Shown: positions 39,201 to 64,000 of the stretch, in pieces
Numbering within the stretch: the first letter of the stretch is position 1
Layout: every line of letters starts with the position of its first letter
Source of the DNA: Spongilla lacustris
Lineage: Eukaryota > Porifera > Demospongiae > Spongillida > Spongillidae
Direction of reading: 5' to 3'
Assembly: GCA_949361645.1 (NCBI GenBank)
Contig: OX442423.1
Coordinates: 7,424,021-7,488,020, forward strand
DNA length: 64,000 bases
Position numbers and translations under genes: made by a program
Notes under the pieces: generated by a model
What the model was told of the DNA's origin: nothing
What the model saw: only the letters and a program-made list of their open reading frames with translations
Databases searched by the model: none

Positions 39201-42200
39201 TGAGTTGAGCGATGTGGCCCATCAGTGTCCGGTCCCCAGTCCTCAGGACGACTCCTGTGCAGGACCCTGTAGAGCACAGAGAGTGATGACATAATGTGCA
39301 TACTGATGTGCAGAGTGATGACATAATGTGCATATTGATGACATAATGTGCATATTGATGACATAATGTGCATATTGATGACATAATGTGCATATTGATG
39401 ACATAATGTGCATATTGATGACATAATGTCCATATTGATGACATAATGTGCATATTGAAGCCATAATGTGCTACTGATGACATAATGTGCAGAGTGATGA
39501 CACAATGTGCATACTGATGACATAATGTGCATATTGATGACATAATGTGCATAGTGATGACATAATGTGTGCAGAGTGATGACATCATGTGTGCAGAGTG
39601 ATGACATGATGACACACCTTCCACTGCATCTGTAGCGAAGAAGGCCAGGTTCTTAGACTCCAGAGGGTTGGCATCTTCTCCCTCAACAGATCTGGACCGT
39701 GGCTCTGATTCTCCGGTGAGTGAGCTGTTGTCCACCTGCAGGCAAAATGGCTCACCCTCGTGTGCAGACCCCCTCCTCTGCCTCCCCCTCCTCCTCCTCA
39801 GACCTTAAACCCTGAGCACTTAATGATCCTGATGTCTGCTGGTATCTTGTCTCCAAACTGCACATCCACGATATCCCCTGCCACCAGCCTGTTCACATGT
39901 ACCTCCATGCGCATTCCTCCTCTTAATACCACAGTTTTCTGAAGGGGGTGGTGGGGGGAGGGTGGAGGGTGGAGGGTGGAGGGAGAGAGGGGGGAAGGGA
40001 TGGTGGGAGAGGGGGGAGGGAGGGGTGGCAATGATCCATGCAGATACATGTAACTTTTTTACATACTTTTATGGGCACCTCAAAAGCCTTCATAAATTTT
40101 TCGCTCTTAGCTTCCTGGATCAAAATAAGATACATACCTCTGACCAGTACATTAATGAGTACTTAAGTGCCGGATGCTACATTAACCACTTGCATTGCTG
40201 TATTTCTGCTACACTTGTAGGTTAACCTAGCTACATGTAGAATCCAGTTTTCTATTACATGTACATAAAAACATGATAAGCTTACATGTAGTGACAGGTA
40301 CATGCACTTTAACTTATGGTACAAGCTTACTTACTTTTGAAAACCTTTATAACATTACATAGATTATATAGTTTGGAAATTATCCATAATCAACATGTGC
40401 ACTCTAGATATGTACATGTAGTTACAATGCTCAGAATTTGTGGGAACTGCAGCAATATGTTTTGACATCAAACTCAGTAGCTTCCTGGATGGTGTAGAAA
40501 TGAAACATGACCAAGAAAGTACACATCTGTGTCCATGGCAAGACTATCAGCCAAAATATATTTACAATTGGAGTGACCACTTTGATTATCATTTGTTACA
40601 TTTCAGTGCCCAGGGGGAAAAAACGATGTGGTACCAAAATAATTAACTTGAAAAATTGAAGCTGGTAAAATCAGAGGATAACTTTACTCCAATATCGCAG
40701 ATTAAAAAAGTGATATTGCTGCTTTGTTTGACTGTCCCATTTCTACTTCCTTGATATTGTTGTAGACTCAAGTACCCTAACGTGTAAACTGTTTTCATTA
40801 TACATGGTGGAATAACTCATACCTGATAATAGGTGAACATTGCTGTGACCAGAACAAGAGCTATCAGGATTATTCCTAAGAAGAGCTGAAAGAGAAGGTA
40901 TTAGAAACCAGTTAGTATTTTGTGCCATTTATTGCTATACCACCACAATGTTAATAAACACGATATGTTTTTAATCAACCATTTACATTAAATATTTAGG
41001 TATGAGGCAGAGGCTACAGCAACTTAGCTGCTTAGTACAGCTGGTTCCAATGCTTCCGTATAAGCAAAGAGCCAAACGCTACATCTTTTATCATCATACG
41101 TTGTATGGTGTTAGAGGTCCAGAGCACTTACATGTATACACCTGGTGATATATACATGCACAGGCAAGCCTCAATTTTACAATGCTTCTACAGATGTTGA
41201 CCACATTTAGACAGTTGCAAAGGCCCAGCACTTTTTTTTCAGGAAGGGTCTAACCATTTTACATCTACACACTTTACATTGCCCACCTCAAACATCACCT
41301 CACATTGCCCACCTCAAACATCACCTTACATTGCCCACCTCAAACATCACCTTACATTGCCCACCTCAAACATCACCTCACATTGCCCACCTCAAACATC
41401 ACCTCACATTGCCCACCTCAAACATCACCTCACATTGCCCACCTCAAACATCACCTCACACTGCCCACCTCAAACATCACCTTACATTGCCCACCTCAAA
41501 CATCACCTCACATTGCCCACCTCAAACATCACCTTACATTGCCCACCTCAAACATCACCTTACATTGCCCACCTCAAACATCACCTTACATTGCCCACCT
41601 CAAACATCACCTCACATTGCCCATCTCAAACATCACCTTACATTGCCCACCTCAAACATCACCTTACATTGCCCACCTCAAACATCACCTTACATTGCCC
41701 ACCTCAAACATCACCTTACATTGCCCACCTCAAACATCACCTCACATTGCCCACCTCAAACATCACCTTACATTGCCCACAGCATCCTCTTCCTCATCTT
41801 CAGTATAATATTGGATACCGAAGGCCAGAAATGACAGTACTGATGCAGCCAGCAGGAGCAGAGAGAACCCTCTGACCAGATGTCTGGAGAACTTGAAAAT
41901 GACAGGCAGTGTTCGTGGCGGACTTAGTTCATTGGGGCCATGAAGCTGAAGCAGCCTCTCCACTTGGTCATGAGAGAGACCCTGATGGGGTACATGTGTA
42001 GGTAGGGTATGTGATGGTGCATGTGTAGGTACAGTATGTGATGGTGCATGTGTAGGCACAGTATGTGATGGTGCATGTGTAAGTACAGTATGTGATGGTA
42101 CATGTGTAGGTACAGTATGTGATGGTACATGTGTAGGTACAGTATGTGATGGTGCATGTGTAGGTACAGTATGTGATGGTACGTGTGTAGGTACAGTATG

Positions 42201-45200
42201 TGATGGTGCATGTGTAAGTACAGTATATGATGGTACATGTGTAGGTACAGTATGTGATGGTGCATGTGTAGGTACAGTATGTGATGGTACATGTGTAGGT
42301 AGAGTATGTGATGGTGCATGTGTAGGTACAGTATGTGATGGTACATGTGTAGGTACAGTATGTGATGATGCAAGTGTAAGTACAGTATGTGATGGTGCAT
42401 GTGTAGGTAGAGTATGTGATGGTGCATGTGTAGGTACAGTATGTGATGGTACATGTGTAGGTACAGTATGTGATGGTACATGTGTAGGTACAGTATGGGA
42501 TGGTACATGTGTAGGTACAGTATGTGATGGTACGTGTGTAGGTAGAGTATGTGATGGTGCATGTGTAGGTACAGTATGTGATGGTACATGTGTAGGTACA
42601 GTATGTGATGATGCAAGTGTAAGTACAGTATGTGATGGTGCATGTGTAGGTAGAGTATGTGATGGTGCATGTGTAGGTACAGTATGTGATGGTGCATGTG
42701 TAGGTACAGTATGTGATGGTGCGTGTGTAGGTACAGTATGTGATGGTACGTGTGTAGGTACAGTATGTGATGGTGCATGTGTAGGTACAGTATGTGATGG
42801 TACGTGTGTAGGTACAGTATGTGATGGTGCATGTGTAAGTACAGTATATGATGGTACATGTGTAGGTAGGGTATGTGATGGTACATGTGTAGGTAGGGTA
42901 TGTGATGGTACATGTGTAGGTAGAGTATGTGATGGTGCATGTGTAAGTACAGTATATGATGGTACATGTGTAGGTACAGTATGTGATGGTACATGTGTAG
43001 GTAGAGTATGTGATGGTGCATGTGTAGGTACAGTATGTGATGGTGCATGTGTAGGTACAGTATGTGATGGTACGTGTGTAGGTACAGTATGTGATGGTGC
43101 ATGTGTAGGTAGGGTATGTGATGGTACATGTGTAGGTAGAGTATGTGTTGGTGCATGTGTAGGTACAGTATGTGATGGTACATGTGTAGGTACAGACAGT
43201 ATGTGATGGTACATGTGTAGGTACAGTATGTGATGGTGCATGTGTAGGTACAGTATGTGATGGTACGTGTGTAGGTACAGTATGGGATGGTACATGTGTA
43301 GGTACAGTATGTGATGGTACAGGTGTAGATACAGTATGTGATGGTGCATGTGTAGGTACAGTATGTGATGGTACATGTGTAGGTACAGTATGTGATGGTA
43401 CATGTGTAGGTAGGGTATGTGATGGTACGTGTGTAGGTACAGTATGTGATGGTACGTGTGTAGGTACAGTATGTGATGGTACATGTGTAGGTACAGTATG
43501 TGATGGTACATGTGTAGGTACAGTATGTGATGGTACATGTGTAGGTACAGTATGTGATGGTACATGTGTAGGTAGGGTATGTGATGGTACATGTGTAGGT
43601 ACAGTATGTGATGGTACATGTGTAGGTAGGGTATGTGATGGTACGTGTGTAGGTACAGTATGTGATGGTACGTGTGTAGGTACAGTATGTGATGGTACAT
43701 GTGTAGGTACAGTATGTGATGGTACATGTGTAGGTACAGTATGTGATGGTACATGTGTAGGTACAGTATGTGATGGTACATGTGTAGGTAGGGTATGTGA
43801 TGGTACGTGTGTAGGTACAGTATGTGATGGTACATGTGTAGGTACAGTATGTGATGGTACATGTGTAGGTACAGTATGTGATGGTACATGTGTAGGTACA
43901 GTATGTGATGGTGCATGTGTAGGTACAGTATGTGATGGTACGTGTGTAGGTACAGTATGGGATGGTACATGTGTAGGTACAGTATGTGATGGTACGTGTG
44001 TAGGTACAGTATGTGATGGTACGTGTGTAGGTACAGTATGTGATGGTGCATGTGTAGGTACAGTATGTGATGGTACATGTGTAGGTACAGTATGTGATGG
44101 TGCATGTGTAGGTACAGTATGTGATGGTACGTATGTAGGTACAGTATGTGATGGTGCATGTGTAGGTAGAGTATGTGATGGTGCATGTGTAGGTACAGTA
44201 TGTGATGGTACGTGTGTAGGTAGAGTATGTGATGGTGCATGTGTAGGTACAGTATGTGATGGTGCATGTGTAGGTACAGTATGTGATGGTACATGTGTAG
44301 GTACAGTATGTGATGGTGCATGTGTAGGTACAGTATGTGATGGTACGTATGTAGGTACAGTATGTGATGGTGCATGTGTAGGTAGAGTATGTGATGGTGC
44401 ATGTGTAGGTACAGTATGTGATGGTACATGTGTAGGTACAGTATGTGATGGTGCATGTGTAGGTACAGTATGTGATGGTGCATGTGTAGGTACAGTATGT
44501 GATGGTGCATGTGTAGGTACAGTATGTGATGGTACGTGTGTAGGTAGTACAGAGTGGTACGTACAGTTATTACAATATACATGCACTCCCAGTGGTGAAA
44601 CATACATGTATCCACATACATGTACCGTACATGTATGTGGCAAAACACAATTTCATGAGTTACCAGTGAGTTTGATAAAACAAAGATAAGTACAAATGAT
44701 CTACACTGCTTTAGTGAGTATAATGATATACTCACTAAAGCAGTGTAGGAAATCATTGCTATGATGAACAGACCTGTGCATCAATGCAGTTCAAAACTAC
44801 ATCCAGGCATAGAAAAGTATACAGGGTGTTCCACAATAAAAAAATAAAAAACTCAACACCAATTATTATTGTTAATAATTCTAACAGCCATGCTGGTGAA
44901 CTGAAATTAACTGGTTAACTAAATATTCTCAAAACCCCTCCTAAATCAATCAAAATAAATCAAGATTAAGGAAGTAGTTAATTAAAGGCAGTTTTTGCAG
45001 CTTTTAGCTAACCTACCCACCATACTTTTAATATTATTTTGAAATGAGTGGTCTTTGTATCTTGATTTAGTGGTTTGAATTTATTAATTATTAAATTTTG
45101 GAGCTGTTGGATGTCTATGAATTACTAATTTGTTTTAGTTAATTTTTTTTCTTAGTTAAAACATTTCAGCCCAGAAACAACTACATTGATTAACTTTTCT

Positions 45201-46607
45201 ATAACCTTTAATGTATACACAATCATTGATATCCATGCCCCCCCCTACATTATTTGATATCCAGGCCCCCCTACATTATTTGATATCCATGCCCCCCTAC
45301 ATTATTTGATATCCATGCCCCCCCCCCCCCCCCACACACACATTATTTGATATCCATGCCCCCCCCCCCCCCCCTACATTATTTGATATCCATGCCCCCC
45401 CCCCCCCCGCCCTACATTATTTGATATCCATGCCCCCCCCCCCCCCGCCCTACATTATTTGATATCCATGCCCCCCTACATTATTTGATATCCATGCCCC
45501 CCTACATTATTTGGATCAACTTGCAGTCTTTCAAAGAGTTCTTGGAGAGGAATCAACTGTTCATCCTAAAGGAGAGAAACAACACATAGCTTCAGTAGAA
45601 CCGCATAAGATCACCTACTCGTATGTGCCTCCAACCTAGGATTGTATTGCAGCTATTTGCACAGGTATCAAAGTTAAAGCGTAAACCATACAAATCAATC
45701 AGTACGAGTTGGCTAATTTTAATACTGCAAACCTCCACTGACCTGCATGGACTTAACCACCACTGACTTACTTAACCTCTACTGGCTTAACAACCACTTA
45801 TTTAACTTATACCAGTTGACTTAACCACCACTGACTTACTTAACCTCTACTGGCTTAACAACCACTTACTTAACTTATACTGACTTAACCACCACTGATT
45901 TGCTTAACCTCTACTGACTGACTTAACCATTATTGACTTAACTTCCACTTTGCAATCAAATTGTAACACAATGTTGTAACCCATGAACACAGAATGAAGT
46001 ATAACAAAACATCTGATTGGTGGGCATGTTTTAAGCCTAACAATGCTGGGGACTGTTTTGTTGCTAAGGTTACCTGAGCATACTGGGGGGTCTATACAGC
46101 TCAAGTGATATGATATGAAACTGATTTTTAGGAACGCTATGATTATTGAAAGATGACCAACAAGGGCTGGCCACAATAACCTTGTCATTGGAATGTCACG
46201 TAAAATGGAAGCGCATCGTATGCAATAGTGGCCGACCCTCATAAATAAAAGGCAAAACCCTTACTCCTCCCAAAAATTTATGATGTGCACATGCATGGAG
46301 CTAACCCCCCCCCCCCCCCCCCCCCTTCCCCCCTCCACCCCCCCTCCCGGCCGAGTACTTAGATGGTTGTAAATCATGTACTACGTACCGTTTGCACCTC
46401 CTTCCTGAGCTGTTCCAGTAGAAGAACGCTTTTGGCTTTCCTCGTGCGGCGAGGTCTTACCAATAACGGCTCACTGTAATATGCATCGGACGTGGGAGGG
46501 GTCTGTGCGTAGGTATGCGTACGTGCGGGAGACGATAGGAGGATGCACACACGTATGTTCCATACGATTCCTACCTCCATTTCTCTTCTCTTCATGGTGT
46601 ATTGCAT
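30294..46607 (-). CDS. ATP1A-like: Gene B: Na+/K+-ATPase alpha-like P2C ATPase, paralogue of gene A
   Basis: Exons in transcript order: 46575-46607, 46389-46502, 45506-45565, 41772-41981, 40823-40885, 40067-40114, 39804-39938, 39618-39735, 39180-39266, 38939-39120, 38611-38752, 38173-38243, 36854-36951, 36571-36703, 35677-35725, 35556-35611, 35413-35495, 35280-35343, 35113-35223, 34919-34991, 34678-34729, 34575-34614, 34036-34213, 33767-33868, 33561-33715, 33350-33484, 33099-33230, 32910-33040, 32213-32314, 30317-30405. Lengths and phases mirror gene A, and total length is about 1,022 if the last exon reads through to TAA at 30294 (ending GNVWWCV); a further splice to a small exon is possible. 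Start is ATG 46605-46607, with in-frame ATGs at 46595 and 46580. TGES, DKTGT, KGAPE and TGDGVND are intact. The same substitutions as in A occur (Ala775, Cys804, Asn926, no Glu953/954). It is tail to tail with A. Confidence 0.9.
30432..30580 (+). repeat. 13-bp tandem repeat, about 12 copies
   Basis: Unit GTACATGTAGTGG with GTACATGTATTAG variants, in the last long intron of gene B. Confidence 0.95.
30790..31615. mobile_element. Possible 0.8-kb transposon with inverted ends, in gene B intron
   Basis: The left end AAATCCCGAG plus a G-run plus GCAAGAAAA is matched in inverted orientation by TTTTTTGCCCC...CCTCGATAAATCCC at 31568-31608. A direct repeat GGGGCGTAGGGGG...TGGTACCC occurs at about 30933 and 31524. 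Inside, opposite in strand to gene B, are two overlapping short frames: one starting [15 protein letters not shown] (31190) and one of 69 codons (31245-31454) with [15 protein letters not shown] do not recognise either protein. Confidence 0.4.
33715..33754 (-). promoter_or_regulatory. Two CArG boxes in the 51-nt intron of gene B
   Basis: CCATATAAGG (33715-33724, minus) and CCTTATAAGG (33745-33754) lie in the intron 33716-33766, which is identical to the matching intron of gene A. Confidence 0.3.
34735..34890 (+). repeat. CACCAGTCACACCT-type tandem repeat
   Basis: Imperfect 10-16-bp units upstream of the 34678-34729 exon of gene B. Confidence 0.85.
36345..36435 (+). repeat. 21-bp repeat with E-box and TAAT motifs, about 4 copies
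   Basis: Unit includes ATCACGTGATTAATCATTACC, giving a palindromic TCACGTGA E-box in three or more copies. Gene B intron. Confidence 0.85.
36725..36850 (+). repeat. TG-rich microsatellite
   Basis: (TG)n with regular GCA interruptions, between the 36854 and 36703 exons of gene B. Confidence 0.9.
37379..37415. repeat. Duplicated palindrome TCCTACGCGTAGGA
   Basis: Two copies of the 14-bp perfect palindrome about 20 bp apart in a gene B intron. Each can form a hairpin, and the two can pair with each other. Confidence 0.7.
38480..38510. repeat. Perfect 12-bp stem-loop
   Basis: GGTGGGATACTC and its exact complement are separated by 7 nt, in the gene B intron between the 38611 and 38243 exons. 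Confidence 0.7.
39287..39607 (+). repeat. 20-bp minisatellite, about 16 copies
   Basis: Unit GATGACATAATGTGCATATT fills nearly the whole intron between the 39618 and 39266 exons of gene B, from just after the donor to about 20 nt from the acceptor. It creates false frames. Confidence 0.95.
41277..41780 (-). repeat. Same 26-bp donor-derived minisatellite in gene B, 20 copies
   Basis: On the minus strand the real exon 4 end GTGGGCAAT (41780-41772) and donor GTAAGG form copy 1. Further copies follow in exact 26-bp steps to 41286. Unit and variants match the 105-copy array of gene A. Confidence 0.97.
41988..44545 (-). repeat. 27-bp minisatellite, about 95 copies, next to the exon 4 acceptor of gene B
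   Basis: On the plus strand the unit reads CATGTGTAGGTACAGTATG then TGATGGTA (or TGATGGTG). The array reaches within about 15 nt of the 3' splice site at 41982-41983. Because 27 is a multiple of 3 and the unit lacks stops, it produces false minus-strand frames up to 997 codons. Confidence 0.97.
44701..44748. repeat. Perfect 22-bp inverted repeat with 4-nt loop
   Basis: Arms 44701-44722 and 44727-44748 are exact reverse complements around the loop ATGA. It lies in intron 3 of gene B, upstream (in transcript sense) of the 27-bp array. It could be a small hairpin RNA, the relic of a palindromic element, or a fold-back. Confidence 0.8.
44820..45220 (-). mobile_element. Second copy of the CAGGGTGTTC-end element (truncated)
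   Basis: Starts CAGGGTGTTCCACAAT and contains CAAAACCCCTCCTAAATCA, the reverse complement of the 3' part of the element at 26373-26815. The far end is not clear. Confidence 0.45.
45228..45515 (-). repeat. Donor-derived minisatellite with C-run expansion, gene B intron 3
   Basis: Exon 3 ends CCAAATAAT at 45506, followed by donor GTAGGGGGGCATGGATATC (minus strand). CAAATAATGTAGGG plus a variable G-run plus CATGGATAT repeats about 8 times, with G-runs from about 5 to 20. Confidence 0.9.
45710..45940 (+). repeat. Imperfect CCACTGACTTACTTAACC repeat
   Basis: Irregular units with CTGACTTAAC and CTACTGGCTTAAC in gene B intron 2. Confidence 0.8.
46302..46325 (+). repeat. Poly-C run (about 24)
   Basis: Gene B intron 2, about 60 bp beyond the exon 2 donor in transcript sense. 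Confidence 0.9.
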
Positions 46608-63612
<17,005 letters not shown>

Positions 63613-63637
63613 GTAAGTCCACCGGATGATATTAGCC

Positions 63638-63985
<348 letters not shown>

Positions 63986-64000
63986 CATGTGGCATATACC

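Noticed and set aside
41763..44756. Minus-strand frames of 997, 891 and 419 codons ([16 protein letters not shown] and similar)
   Set aside because: By-products of the 27-bp array in gene B intron 3; only the last 60-70 codons of the longest overlap the true exon 4.

Overview
The window is animal nuclear DNA: genes split by many GT-AG introns, some only about 50 nt long, and non-coding sequence crowded with tandem repeats. I infer an early-branching invertebrate, most likely a sponge, from the mix of very short introns, very large intronic minisatellites, frequent TACATGTA words and the types of transposon present. No single marker proves this.

The main content is a cluster of four paralogous P-type ATPases of the Na+/K+-ATPase alpha-subunit family (P2C), with alternating orientation. 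Gene D (minus, about 1-1219) is cut by the left edge and shows exons 1-4. Gene A (plus, about 12780-29389) is nearly complete, with 29 clear exons. Gene B (minus, 46607 to about 30294) is nearly complete, with 31 exons. Gene C (plus, about 48709-63612) runs off the right edge after the exons for the P-domain ahead of M5. D/A and B/C are head to head, and A/B are tail to tail. Exon lengths and phases match almost exactly between copies, so this is a tandem and inverted family. Catalytic motifs (TGES, DKTGT, KGAPE, TGDGVND) are intact, but A and B lack several cation-binding residues of true sodium pumps.

Between D and A lie an intronless amidohydrolase gene (minus, 3471-5135), several 3' ends of an RLE-type non-LTR retrotransposon, and two broken genes resembling the zinc-binding N-terminal part of RAG1. 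One of these is interrupted by a small DNA transposon and flanked by short inverted repeats.

Most of the remaining sequence is intronic repeat. The most striking feature is that several arrays are built from the exon/intron junction itself, so that functional-looking 5' splice sites are repeated: 105 copies after exon 4 of A, 20 copies of the same unit in B, about 21 copies of another unit after exon 13 of A, and smaller arrays in B intron 3 and C intron 10. Very long reading frames over these arrays are by-products of repeats without stops and are not genes.
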